Positions 49,959-58,064 of a stretch of 64,000 bases of DNA are shown in pieces. The notes below the pieces were generated by a model. The model did no database searches, was not told where the DNA came from, and saw only the letters and a program-made list of their open reading frames with translations. Location of the stretch: contig NZ_JACHXI010000016.1 in assembly GCF_014191985.1 (NCBI RefSeq), positions 38,747 through 102,746 of the forward strand, written 5' to 3'. The translations under genes and the position numbers were made by a program. Source of the DNA: Azomonas macrocytogenes (GTDB lineage: Bacteria > Pseudomonadota > Gammaproteobacteria > Pseudomonadales > Pseudomonadaceae). Every line of letters starts with the position of its first letter. The first letter of the stretch is position 1.

Positions 49959-52106
49959 TCAGAAAGCCAGCGTAGTCGACAGGGAAACCGTCCGCGGCGC
50001 ACCGGGATAGAGAATGCCGGAGCGGGTGGTCCAGTAATTCTTGTTGGTCAGGTTGGCGATATTGAGCCGCCAGGTGGACGTCTTGTCCATGATCCTGGCT
50101 CTGTAGCGCAATCCTGTCTCGTAGATGGTCACAGGATTTACATAGAGCTTGTTGGCGGCATCCCAGGGCACTTTGCCGGTATAGGACAAGCCACCGTTGA
50201 GTGTCAGACCGGGTACGGTGGCCAGGTCATATTCGGCGTAGAGAGTTGCCATTTTCTCGGGTACGCCCTGAGGCGTCTTGCCTACGTTGGTCGCTGCCCG
50301 ATCAATCCGGGCGTTCAGCCTGGTGAAGCCGCCGACCAGGGTCAGGTTATCGGTCGCCCTGCCGGTAAAGGTGAATTCCCAGCCCTTGTGAATGGCTTTG
50401 CCGTCCTGCGTTGCGGTGTTGGTCGCCGGGTTGACGTACTGGTTGGCATTTTCGATATGGAACCAGGCGAGGTTCAGCTCCATTGCACCCAGGGTACTCT
50501 TGATGCCGAATTCCTTCTGTTTGCTCACATAGGGTGAAAAGATTTCCCCGGCATTGGCCGTGGTCGCTCCGGCAACCAATCCCTGCTGCAAGGCTTCGAC
50601 GTAGGTGCCGTAGGCGGTGATCCAGGAAAAGGGCTTGAAGGAGAGCGAATAGGCCGGGCTGAATTCGCTCTGATCGTAACGGGTAGTGCTGAGCGCACCG
50701 GCTGCGGTCCTCGATTTGAGATGGTCATCCACCCGGGCGCGGGTACCGCCGACCATCAGCGACCAGTAGTCGCCGATGTCGATCTGGTCGGCCATGATCA
50801 CTGTCGTGTAGTGGGTTTCCTGCGAGGTACTGGTGCCCTTGGGCGGCAGGCTGTAGGGACGATATTGTGGATCTTCGTACAGATCGCCAGGATATTGGGT
50901 GCTGTAGGTCGTACCCCGGTAACCGCTATTGGCGGCATCGAAGGCGTCGCGGGTCACGCCCAGGGTAATCTTGTGCTTCAGTGGACCGGTGAAGAAATCC
51001 GCATCCACGAACAGGTTGAGCTGTTTGACGATGGTATCGAACTCCTGTTGCGAATCCACCCGCCAGCGATAATCCAACTGCTTGTTCTGCCAAACCTGCC
51101 GATTGAGCAAATATTCCCGCTCGACCTTGCTGTAGCGTGCCTTGAATCGCAGGCTGAAGATATCGTTGAGGCGTGTGTCCAGGCCGATGCCAAAGCGGTT
51201 GGTGGCATCCGTTGCGCCGGTATAGGGAGCGCCCCGGTTGCGCGAGGTATCGGGTGCCTTGGGGATGCCGATGGCCGCCGTGGTCATGAACAATGCCTGG
51301 GCGTACTCCAGGTTGCGCCGGGAGCGGCTGGCATCCAGGCGCAGCAGCGTTTGCGCGCCGAGCCGCCAGTCCAGCGCCCCGGAAAAGACATGGCGCTTCT
51401 GAGTCTGGTTGGCGATCCCGCCGGTATCGCCCTTGTCAGCTTGGACCAGGTTGATCCGGTAGCTCAGGTTTTCGCTTAGCGGACCGCCCAGATCCAGGTG
51501 GCCATAAACCTGTTCGTCGTAGATACCCACCGTGAATTCGTGCAGCGGGGTTGCCGTAGGACGCTTGAGCGCATGGTTGATCATGCCGGCCGGCGAGGTG
51601 ATGCCATAGAGAAAACCGGTGGCACCGTTGATGACTTCGATACGTTCCTTGTCTTCCATCGGTTGGTAGACGTCGAAGCTGCGCATGCCATCCACGGCCA
51701 TGTTGTAGCTCCAGGTCGAGGCGGAAAACCCCCGGATGGTGAAGTAGGGCGTGATCTGGCTGGCACTGGTATTGTTGTACACCGTCGGTACGTACTTCAG
51801 GGCTTCGGTGGTCGTGGTCGCTTGAGTATTGCGGATCAGTTCGGACGATACGCTATTGATGGAAAACGGCGTGTCCTGTGGCCGGGCATCGCCGAAGGGG
51901 CCGAGCTGGACGGTATCCACCCGATAGCCAGCTGTGCTGCTGCCATTCAAGGCCGTGCCGCTGATGCGTATCTGTTCCAGCTCCATGGGTTCGTCGCTGT
52001 CTTGCGTATCGGCATCATCCACGGCACAGGCGATGCTGTGGACGAATGCCAGACTGAAGATGAAGCCATTGATTTTTCTATATCTGTAGTAACGGCAGAT
52101 CTTCAT
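49959..52106 (-). CDS. TonB-dependent siderophore-type receptor 1
   Basis: 715 residues from the ATG at 52106, preceded by AGGGA; the longer frame runs back over a sigma-54 promoter and a Fur-like box, so it is rejected. The signal peptide covers about 1-27 (FIFSLAFVHSIACA). A plug domain follows with RPQDTPFSINSVSSELIRNTQ, YFTIRGFSASTWSYNMAVDGMR and ERIEVINGATGFLYGITSPAGMINHALKRPT, typical of FhuA/FhuE-like receptors. The barrel ends LNIANLTNKNYWTTRSGILYPGAPRTVSLSTTLAF, with the C-terminal Phe needed for outer-membrane insertion. It should bring a ferric siderophore or other metallophore across the outer membrane for binding protein 1. Confidence 0.92.
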   Translation of the reverse strand: MKICRYYRYRKINGFIFSLAFVHSIACAVDDADTQDSDEPMELEQIRISGTALNGSSTAGYRVDTVQLGPFGDARPQDTPFSINSVSSELIRNTQATTTTEALKYVPTVYNNTSASQITPYFTIRGFSASTWSYNMAVDGMRSFDVYQPMEDKERIEVINGATGFLYGITSPAGMINHALKRPTATPLHEFTVGIYDEQVYGHLDLGGPLSENLSYRINLVQADKGDTGGIANQTQKRHVFSGALDWRLGAQTLLRLDASRSRRNLEYAQALFMTTAAIGIPKAPDTSRNRGAPYTGATDATNRFGIGLDTRLNDIFSLRFKARYSKVEREYLLNRQVWQNKQLDYRWRVDSQQEFDTIVKQLNLFVDADFFTGPLKHKITLGVTRDAFDAANSGYRGTTYSTQYPGDLYEDPQYRPYSLPPKGTSTSQETHYTTVIMADQIDIGDYWSLMVGGTRARVDDHLKSRTAAGALSTTRYDQSEFSPAYSLSFKPFSWITAYGTYVEALQQGLVAGATTANAGEIFSPYVSKQKEFGIKSTLGAMELNLAWFHIENANQYVNPATNTATQDGKAIHKGWEFTFTGRATDNLTLVGGFTRLNARIDRAATNVGKTPQGVPEKMATLYAEYDLATVPGLTLNGGLSYTGKVPWDAANKLYVNPVTIYETGLRYRARIMDKTSTWRLNIANLTNKNYWTTRSGILYPGAPRTVSLSTTLAF

Positions 52107-52152
52107 GATGATATCCCTATGTGTGGTGAAGCCTTCCCCGTTTGGCGATAGG

Positions 52153-52167
52153 GCAAGGGATGTGCCA
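52153..52167 (-). promoter_or_regulatory. Sigma-54 (-24/-12) promoter of receptor 1
   Basis: Minus strand: TGGCACA-TCCC-TTGC, one base from TGGCACG-N4-TTGC, with GG and GC exactly 10 bases apart. The -12 element is about 47 bases upstream of the start codon at 52106. Confidence 0.8.
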
Positions 52168-52209
52168 GCGCAACAAAGACCGGTTAAACGCACCTCGTAG
52201 TGCAAATCA

Positions 52210-52226
52210 GGAGAATAGTTCTCATT
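52210..52226. promoter_or_regulatory. Fur-like box
   Basis: GGAGAATAGTTCTCATT matches the common Fur form TGAGAATGATTCTCATT at 14 of 17 positions and contains the palindrome GAGAA-TAG-TTCTC. It lies between the receptor-1 promoter and the enhancer pair, where a bound repressor could block activation when iron is plentiful. Confidence 0.5.
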
Positions 52227-52262
52227 TGTTGTGAGTGAAGGCCGGATCATTAGGTATCCGCT

Positions 52263-52276
52263 GTACGAAAATGTCA
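52263..52276. promoter_or_regulatory. VnfA/AnfA-type enhancer site, imperfect
   Basis: GTAC-GAAAAT-GTCA. The spacer GAAAAT and the 31-base distance to the next site are the same as in the pair before receptor 2 (60295 and 60326). Confidence 0.6.
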
Positions 52277-52293
52277 GCCTGCCTGACGAAAAG

Positions 52294-52307
52294 GTACTTA
52301 TTGGTAC
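52294..52307. promoter_or_regulatory. VnfA/AnfA-type enhancer site, perfect
   Basis: GTAC-TTATTG-GTAC, an exact GTAC-N6-GTAC palindrome. It lies about 127 bases from the receptor-1 promoter and 42 from the regulator-operon promoter, so the pair can serve both divergent genes. Confidence 0.75.
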
Positions 52308-52348
52308 GATTTTTCAAGGAAATCAGGGCTATTTGCTTCAATCAGGCA

Positions 52349-52364
52349 TGGAATGAAGCTTGCT
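52349..52364 (+). promoter_or_regulatory. Sigma-54 promoter of the regulator operon
   Basis: TGGAATG-AAGC-TTGCT, with GG and GC 10 bases apart and two departures from consensus. It lies about 80 bases before the PhnD-like start codon. With the enhancers just upstream, it suggests the activator controls its own operon. Confidence 0.65.
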
Positions 52365-52441
52365 TGCCAAGCTTGCAAGGTAAGTCTCGTCCGCACTGTG
52401 GACGGCAAGACAGAAGCAGCTTTGAGGACGTCATTCTTTCT

Positions 52442-53347
52442 ATGAAAGCCATCCGATGCGGACTGTTGCCCGGTGAATCCCGGGCCGTCGTCGAACGACT
52501 CAACGAGCCCTTACGTGCCTACCTGATGCGCTGTCTGGGCATGCCGGTGGAACTGATCATCGGTAGTAACTATGTAGCGACTGGGGAAGCCTTGCGTCGT
52601 GGCGAGCTGGATCTGGCCTACCTGGGACCGGTGACCTACATCCTGCAAAGTCGCAACGCCGGGCTCGAACCCTTTGCCAGGCCGACTCACGGGGGCAGTG
52701 CCGGGCCAACCTTCAAGGCCGCGATCATCGTGCCTGTCGACAGCGCAGTGGAAAACCTCGGCCAACTGCGCGGTTGCGAGATTGCCATGGGTGACCTGGT
52801 TTCCACCTCGGGTTCCTGGGTGCCGCGCTATATGCTGCTGGAGGCCGGGCTTTCCCTGGAGCAGGATTACGTTCGGCGTAGCCTGGGTGCCCACGACGAG
52901 GTGGCGGCGGCAGTTGTATCCCGTACGGTGGCTGCCGGCGGGCTTTCCCTGCCGATTCTGCAGCGCCTGCTGAACGAAGGGCGAATCGACGGCGAAGCCA
53001 TTCGGATTCTTGCCGAGTCGCAGCCGATTCCCGAGTACATGTGGACTTTCCGTGAAGGGCTATCGCTGGATCTGCGTGAATCGCTGCGTCAGGCTTTCGT
53101 CAACCTCAATGATCTCGCCACGCTGGGCGTTTATCGAGCCACCGCTTTCATTCCTGCAGTGGATGCCGATGTGGATCGGGTGCGCTACTGGATGGAAAAC
53201 ATTCTTCAGGCACGCCTGCAACCTTCCGGCTCGGAGCAGGGACAGGCGCGGGTCGACTTCCGCAGCGCCACGACCGAGAACACCGACAAGGGTGGTATCG
53301 TGCTGCCGTGGCGCAAATCGGGTAGCCGAGCCAGGACCAGTTCATGA
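52442..53347 (+). CDS. PhnD-like ligand-binding protein without a signal peptide
   Basis: 301 residues from the ATG at 52442. The longer frame crosses the promoter and enhancers, so it is rejected. The nearest GAGGA is 13 bases away, so a rare ATT start at 52433 is conceivable. The fold is that of PhnD/PtxB-type phosphonate/phosphite binding proteins: CGLLPGESRAVVERLNEPLRAYLMRCLGMPVELIIGSNY, GELDLAYLGPVTYILQ and DLVSTSGSWVPRYMLLEAGL. Periplasmic relatives carry a signal peptide; this one begins directly at the first strand, so it should stay in the cytoplasm. No permease of that family is near. Its stop overlaps the start of the activator gene (ATGA). I infer a ligand sensor for the activator. 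Confidence 0.8.
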   Translation: MKAIRCGLLPGESRAVVERLNEPLRAYLMRCLGMPVELIIGSNYVATGEALRRGELDLAYLGPVTYILQSRNAGLEPFARPTHGGSAGPTFKAAIIVPVDSAVENLGQLRGCEIAMGDLVSTSGSWVPRYMLLEAGLSLEQDYVRRSLGAHDEVAAAVVSRTVAAGGLSLPILQRLLNEGRIDGEAIRILAESQPIPEYMWTFREGLSLDLRESLRQAFVNLNDLATLGVYRATAFIPAVDADVDRVRYWMENILQARLQPSGSEQGQARVDFRSATTENTDKGGIVLPWRKSGSRARTSS

Positions 53348-54987
53348 AGACTCACTTTCCCGTATTACCCGATAAGGGCCAACAAAAGTCCGGAAACCAG
53401 ATCCTGACGGTGCTGACACAAAATCCAGAGACCAAGTATTGCGAATTCGACCTGGGCGAATGCCGTACCGATTTCTTGCCCCTGCTTTACGAAATGGGCC
53501 GTATCGCTACGGAGACGGGGAATCTTTCGGACGTTCTCGACGTTCTCCTGACGTTGATGCAGGAGCACTTGAAAGTGGTGCGGGGCATGGTCAGCCTCTA
53601 CGAGCCGGGATCAGGCAAGATTTTCATCCATAAAAGCTGTGGCCTGACAGAAACCGAAGTGATCCGTGGTACCTACGATCTGGGCGAAGGAGTCATCGGA
53701 CGAGTAGTGGAAACCGGCCAGGCCATCGTGATTCCCCGGATTGGCGAAGATCCCGACATTATCGCCCGCATCCCGAACCGCAACGCCAGAGCGGATCAGA
53801 ACCTGTCCTTTCTCTGCGTCCCCATCCTGCGCGATGGCAAGGTAATGGGCACCATCAGCGCCGAGCGCATCTACGACAAGCCGGACCTGCTGAAGTTGGA
53901 TGTGGAAATCCTTTCCATCCTGGCAGCTACGACGGCACCGGCCGCTGAACTGCATCTTCTGGAGTTGGCCCAGACCCGTGCATTGGAGGAGAACCGCCGG
54001 TTGCGTTCGGCGCTCCAGGATCGTTTCAAGCCGACCAACATCATCGGCAACTCCAAACCCATGCAGGAAGTGTATGGATTGATCGAGAAGGTGATCCGCT
54101 CGAAGACCACCGTGCTGATCCTGGGTGAGAGTGGCGTGGGCAAGGAACTGGTGGCCAGTGCCATCCACTACAACAGCTGCAATGCGGACGGGCCCTTCGT
54201 CAAGTTCAATTGTGCAGCACTGCCGGAAAGCATCATCGAAAGCGAGCTGTTCGGCCACGAACGCGGCTCTTTCACGGGGGCCGCCAATCTGCGGCGGGGG
54301 CGCTTCGAGAAGGCCGATGGCGGGACTATCTTCCTTGATGAGGTTGGCGAGCTATCTTTGTCCATGCAGGCCAAACTGCTGCGCATCCTGCAGGAACGCA
54401 GTTTCGAGCGAGTCGGGGGAAACGTCACTATCCAGGTGGATCTGCGGGTTCTGGCGGCGACCAACCGCAACCTCAAGGAAATGGTCGACAAAGGCACGTT
54501 CCGGGAAGACCTCTACTATCGGCTTAACGTATTCCCCGTCACGATCCCGTCCCTGCGCGAGCGGGGCGCTGATATTGCCACGCTGGCGGAGCATTTCGTG
54601 GCGCGCTTTTCTACTGAAATGGGCATCCATGTGGAGCGCATCGCTCCTTCGGCCATGAGCATGCTGATGTGCTATCACTGGCCGGGCAATGTGCGTGAAC
54701 TGGAAAATATCATCGAGCGGGCAGTGATCCTCTCCGAAGGTGGTGCCATCGAGGATGCACACCTGCCGCCGTCCTTGCAGGTGCCCATGCTTTCCGAGAT
54801 CGCCAATAGTGGCGGCGGTATCCTCGATGCCCGACTGGGCAAGGCCGAGCAAGACATGATCGTCGAAGCCCTGAAAATCCATAAGGGCAACATGACCGAG
54901 ACGGCCAACCATCTGGGCTTGACCAGACGCATCCTTGGGTTGCGCATGGCCAAGCACAATCTGAACTACAAGGACTATCGTTCATAA
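53344..54987 (+). CDS. Sigma-54 activator of the NifA/VnfA/AnfA type
   Basis: 547 residues. An N-terminal segment has Cys33 and Cys40 (YCEFDLGEC), reminiscent of the Cys-containing N-termini of VnfA and AnfA. A GAF domain spans about 60-205. The AAA+ domain (about 235-470) has Walker A GESGVGKE at 261-268, Walker B GGTIFLDE at 326-333 and the sigma-54 contact loop as GSFTGA (308-313) rather than the usual GAFTGA. A Fis-type helix-turn-helix closes the protein (about 500-547, GNMTETANHLGLTRRILGLRMAKHNL), of the AnfA/VnfA kind. The enhancers around it match the VnfA recognition motif. I cannot tell whether it is a true VnfA or AnfA or a paralogue devoted to metal uptake; no nitrogenase genes are in view. 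Translation is coupled to the PhnD-like gene. Confidence 0.92.
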   Translation: MKTHFPVLPDKGQQKSGNQILTVLTQNPETKYCEFDLGECRTDFLPLLYEMGRIATETGNLSDVLDVLLTLMQEHLKVVRGMVSLYEPGSGKIFIHKSCGLTETEVIRGTYDLGEGVIGRVVETGQAIVIPRIGEDPDIIARIPNRNARADQNLSFLCVPILRDGKVMGTISAERIYDKPDLLKLDVEILSILAATTAPAAELHLLELAQTRALEENRRLRSALQDRFKPTNIIGNSKPMQEVYGLIEKVIRSKTTVLILGESGVGKELVASAIHYNSCNADGPFVKFNCAALPESIIESELFGHERGSFTGAANLRRGRFEKADGGTIFLDEVGELSLSMQAKLLRILQERSFERVGGNVTIQVDLRVLAATNRNLKEMVDKGTFREDLYYRLNVFPVTIPSLRERGADIATLAEHFVARFSTEMGIHVERIAPSAMSMLMCYHWPGNVRELENIIERAVILSEGGAIEDAHLPPSLQVPMLSEIANSGGGILDARLGKAEQDMIVEALKIHKGNMTETANHLGLTRRILGLRMAKHNLNYKDYRS

Positions 54988-54994
54988 GCGCGGT

Positions 54995-55795
54995 TCAGGC
55001 CTCAACCCTCACGTTTGCGCAGACCGGAACGCACAGCCGGCTCCGGTTTCCGTCCCGGTGATGAATGTCGTGGATTTCCGTTTCCACTCCGTAGGTGGCT
55101 CGCAGGTAGCCTTCGGTGATGATCGCGTCCGGATGACCGATGTGGTAGCGCTTGTCGCGTGTCAGCGCCAGGACTTGTGAAGCATAGAGCAGGGCGTGGT
55201 TGGGGTAGTGAGTGGTCAGGATGATGCCCATGTTCTGCTCTCGGGCGATCCGGCTGACGTGGGCCATGACCTTCAACTGGTTGCCGTAATCCAGATTCGA
55301 GGTGGGTTCGTCCATCACCAGGATGCGTGGTTGCTGGGCCAGGGCACGGGCGATCAAGACCAGTTGCCGTTCCCCACCGCTGATTTCCGTATAACTGGAT
55401 TGCCCCAGGTAGGCGATACCCAGGGTATCCAGCGCCTGCTCGGCGATTTCCCGGTCCTGGCGCGTAGGCGAGGAGAACGTGCTGAGGTGTGCGACCCGGC
55501 CCATGGTTACCACTTCCCTGACGGTAAAGGGAAACGGCGGTGTATGGGCCTGGGGAACGTAGCCTACCCATTGGGCGAATTGCCGACGTGACCAGTTGCG
55601 CGTCGGTGTGCCGTTCAGGCGGATTTCGCCGCCGCGCGATGGCAGCAGGCCGAGAATGGTCTTGAACAGAGTGGTCTTGCCTACACCGTTCGGGCCTAGC
55701 AGGCAGAGCAATTCACCTTCGCCCAGAGTAAACGAGAGCTTCTCGAGAATGTTGCGTTGGGCGTAGCCGCAATCCAGTTCGTGTAGTTCCAGCAT
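54995..55795 (-). CDS. ABC transporter ATPase (FecE/BtuD/MolC class)
   Basis: 266 residues from the ATG at 55795, with GGAGACCCC ahead; the longer frame overlaps the permease. Walker A is GPNGVGKTT, the signature ISGGERQLVLIARALAQQPRILVMDEPTSNLDYGN includes Walker B, and the switch His is in TTHYPNHALLYA. The C-terminal tail is unusually rich in His and Arg (about 240-266, EIHDIHHRDGNRSRLCVPV). It powers the permease encoded 10 bases upstream, and must also serve binding protein 1. It converges with the activator gene, which ends only seven bases away. Confidence 0.93.
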   Translation of the reverse strand: MLELHELDCGYAQRNILEKLSFTLGEGELLCLLGPNGVGKTTLFKTILGLLPSRGGEIRLNGTPTRNWSRRQFAQWVGYVPQAHTPPFPFTVREVVTMGRVAHLSTFSSPTRQDREIAEQALDTLGIAYLGQSSYTEISGGERQLVLIARALAQQPRILVMDEPTSNLDYGNQLKVMAHVSRIAREQNMGIILTTHYPNHALLYASQVLALTRDKRYHIGHPDAIITEGYLRATYGVETEIHDIHHRDGNRSRLCVPVCANVRVEA

Positions 55796-55805
55796 GGGGT
55801 CTCCT

Positions 55806-56807
55806 TCAGGTCCAGGCTTTGCGGGTGCGGTTGAGCAGATAGAGGAAAAACGGCGCACCGATGATGGACGTGACGATGCCCAACGGAACCTCGACCTCGA
55901 ACAGCGAGCGAGCCAGATTATCCACTGCCAGCAGGAAGCCGGCGCCCATGATTGTCGATACCGGCAGCAGAACCCGATGATCCGGCCCTACCAGCATGCG
56001 TGCCAGATGCGGGACGATCAGCCCCACCAGACCGATGATGCCGGCAATGGCCACGGCCGCTGCCGTAACCATGGTGGCGCACAGGATGATCACCAGGCGC
56101 AGGCGGCCGGTTTCCAGGCCCAGAGCCTTGGCTTCTTCATCGCCGAAGCAGAGCACATTGAGAATCCACGACATACCCAACAGAACTGCCAGGCCGAGCG
56201 AAACAGGAATGGCTGCTATGGCCAGGTCGGGTAATTCGACCGAAGCCAGGCTGCCCATCAGCCAGAAGGTGATGGTGGGTAGCGTGTTATAGGGATCGGC
56301 AACAAACTTCACCAGCGAGACAAAGGCCGTGAACAGGGTACCGATGATGATTCCGGCCAGCACCATGACCAGGATCGGATCGCCGCGTTTGCCCATGGTC
56401 GCTCCGATGGCCCAGGTTGCCGTGACGGCGACCAGCCCGAAGGCGAAGGCAAATGACTGAATACCCAGCATGCCGTATCCCAGCAGGATGGCCAGTGCCG
56501 CACCTACGCTGGCCCCGGCGGAAACACCGAGAATGCCTGGCGAAACCATGGGGTTGCGGAACAATCCCTGATAGGTTGCCCCGGAAATCGACAGCGCCCC
56601 ACCTACCAGCAGGGCCGCGAGAATACGCGGCAAGCGGATACCGATCACCACGGCTTCGGTTTCCGGCGGCCAGTCGGGCGTGACTGGCAGAAATTGCGCG
56701 CCGAGGATGGACAATACCGTTTCGACCGGGACCGGGTAGCGACCGACTGTGAAGGAGAGCAGAACGAGTGCTAACAGAAGAACAAGGATGACGCCGAAAA
56801 ATCGCAT
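55806..56807 (-). CDS. FecCD-family metal-chelate permease (BtuC/MolB class)
   Basis: 333 residues from the ATG at 56807 (MRFFGVILVLLLALVLLSF). About ten membrane helices are predicted. Family motifs: IRLPRILAALLVGGALSISGATYQGLFRNPMVSPGILGVSAGASVGAA near the N-terminus, and GIIGLVGLIVPHLARMLVGPDHR in the loop that contacts the ATPase. It moves a chelated metal or oxyanion across the inner membrane. A good sigma-54 promoter lies 75 bases upstream, so this gene and the ATPase have their own transcription start in addition to any read-through from receptor 2. Confidence 0.93.
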   Translation of the reverse strand: MRFFGVILVLLLALVLLSFTVGRYPVPVETVLSILGAQFLPVTPDWPPETEAVVIGIRLPRILAALLVGGALSISGATYQGLFRNPMVSPGILGVSAGASVGAALAILLGYGMLGIQSFAFAFGLVAVTATWAIGATMGKRGDPILVMVLAGIIIGTLFTAFVSLVKFVADPYNTLPTITFWLMGSLASVELPDLAIAAIPVSLGLAVLLGMSWILNVLCFGDEEAKALGLETGRLRLVIILCATMVTAAAVAIAGIIGLVGLIVPHLARMLVGPDHRVLLPVSTIMGAGFLLAVDNLARSLFEVEVPLGIVTSIIGAPFFLYLLNRTRKAWT

Positions 56808-56881
56808 GCAAGGCTTCCATGCTGTTGATTGATTGCGGGGCCGCGGGAGGCGACTGGAACAACTTTGTTGCAAGGCTTACA

Positions 56882-56896
56882 GCAAGCACTGGGCCA
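56882..56896 (-). promoter_or_regulatory. Sigma-54 promoter of the permease-ATPase pair
   Basis: Minus strand: TGGCCCA-GTGC-TTGC followed by T. GG and GC are 10 bases apart, with two departures from consensus. It lies in the 198-base gap between binding protein 2 and the permease. I see only a GTAC half-site upstream (near 57051), not a full enhancer pair. Confidence 0.65.
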
Positions 56897-57005
56897 AGAA
56901 CCTCGCCGGTCCGCCGAGTTTGCTCGCGCAGTATGTCGAGCGACGAATGAAACGTAGCTCGACAACGGCGATACCGGTGCTTTCCAACTGTCGACGTTTG
57001 GCTGG

Positions 57006-58064
57006 CTATCGAGAAGCCGCTGCTGTTGGCCGGGCCAGATCCAACAAATAACGTACCTCGGCTGCGGAAATTTCCTTGTGATAGAAGAGGCGGAAATATT
57101 CCTGGGTCAGGGTCGTCATGTCGAACTGGAAGGTTTGCGGATAAAGCGTCTGGGCCAGCCAGAAGGTGCCGAGAATGCGGTTGCTGCTCGGCGGGCGATC
57201 GAACCAACTGAACGGTATCCAGGGAACCTGCAGCACCTGCCCGGCCTTCACTGCCTTTACCTTTTGCCACAGCGGGTTTTCCACGATGGCTTTCCAGGTG
57301 GTCAGGCGATCCGCCGCTGGCGTCCAGGCCAGAATCACATCCGGTTGCCAGATATAAAGCTGCTCCAGTGAGACGCTACTCATTCCCTCATCAGGAAGGT
57401 TGGTGACCTTGGCTACATTGATACCGCCGACGAAATCCAGCACCTGGGTGTGGCTGTTACCGGCCGGGTTGGTGGAAAGGCCGTCCGGGCCTTCCGCGTA
57501 ATACACCCTGACTCGTTGGTCTTGTGCAATGCTTTTGGCTTTCTCTGCAATCGGATCCATGTTCGTGGCGACGAAGTCGGCCAATTTTCGGCCCTGTTCC
57601 GGTTGCTGCAACAGCTCGCCGAGAAAGGTGAATGCCTGCTTGTATTGCAGCATGTCCAGGTCCACCAGCAACACCGGGGTTTTCAGCCGCTCCTGCAGGC
57701 GGTCGGCGCGCTCTTGGGCGCCAGGAATTTTCTCCATCACGACCAGATCGGGAGCCATTTTCATGACTTCCTCATCGGATAGACTGTTACCCGTATTGGG
57801 TATGACTTTGTTCTCGATAAAGACGGGTGGCAGAAAACGCAACGCGGCTTCGCTCAGGTGATAGTTGTTAGCCAGCTTTTGCGGCGCGACGGCGCCGACG
57901 ATGGGGATGCAGTGGCCTATTGCGTAGACCTTTTCGACTTTATCCGGGATCTCGATCCGGCGTCCGGCCATATCGGTGATCTGGCGCTCGGCGAATACTG
58001 GATTACTGGTCGCCAGCAAGGCGCCCAGCAGCCCCAACGTGCCTAGAATCTGTCGTCTGTTCAT
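57006..58064 (-). CDS. Periplasmic metal/metallophore-binding protein 2 (FecB/MolA class)
   Basis: 352 residues. The signal peptide (1-25) begins MNRRQILGTLGLLGALLATSNPVFA; the twin arginine hints at Tat export but is not a perfect Tat motif. The body is a Peripla_BP_2 protein: RQITDMAGRRIEIPDKVEKVYAIGHCIPIVGAV, RVYYAEGPDGLSTNPAGNSHTQVLDFVGGINVAKV and LYIWQPDVILAW. The YYAEGPDGL...HTQVLD motif groups it with iron-complex and MolA-like binding proteins. It overlaps the receptor-2 stop codon (TGATG), so the two are coupled. It is only distantly related to binding protein 1, implying a different ligand or ligand form. Confidence 0.87.
   Translation of the reverse strand: MNRRQILGTLGLLGALLATSNPVFAERQITDMAGRRIEIPDKVEKVYAIGHCIPIVGAVAPQKLANNYHLSEAALRFLPPVFIENKVIPNTGNSLSDEEVMKMAPDLVVMEKIPGAQERADRLQERLKTPVLLVDLDMLQYKQAFTFLGELLQQPEQGRKLADFVATNMDPIAEKAKSIAQDQRVRVYYAEGPDGLSTNPAGNSHTQVLDFVGGINVAKVTNLPDEGMSSVSLEQLYIWQPDVILAWTPAADRLTTWKAIVENPLWQKVKAVKAGQVLQVPWIPFSWFDRPPSSNRILGTFWLAQTLYPQTFQFDMTTLTQEYFRLFYHKEISAAEVRYLLDLARPTAAASR

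Noticed and set aside
52107..52250. Upstream start for TonB receptor 1
   Set aside because: It would place 48 residues before a normal signal peptide and would cover the sigma-54 promoter and the Fur-like box.
52235..52441. N-terminal extension of the PhnD-like protein (69 extra residues)
   Set aside because: It would be translated across the enhancer and the sigma-54 promoter, has no ribosome site, and its sequence does not resemble the family.
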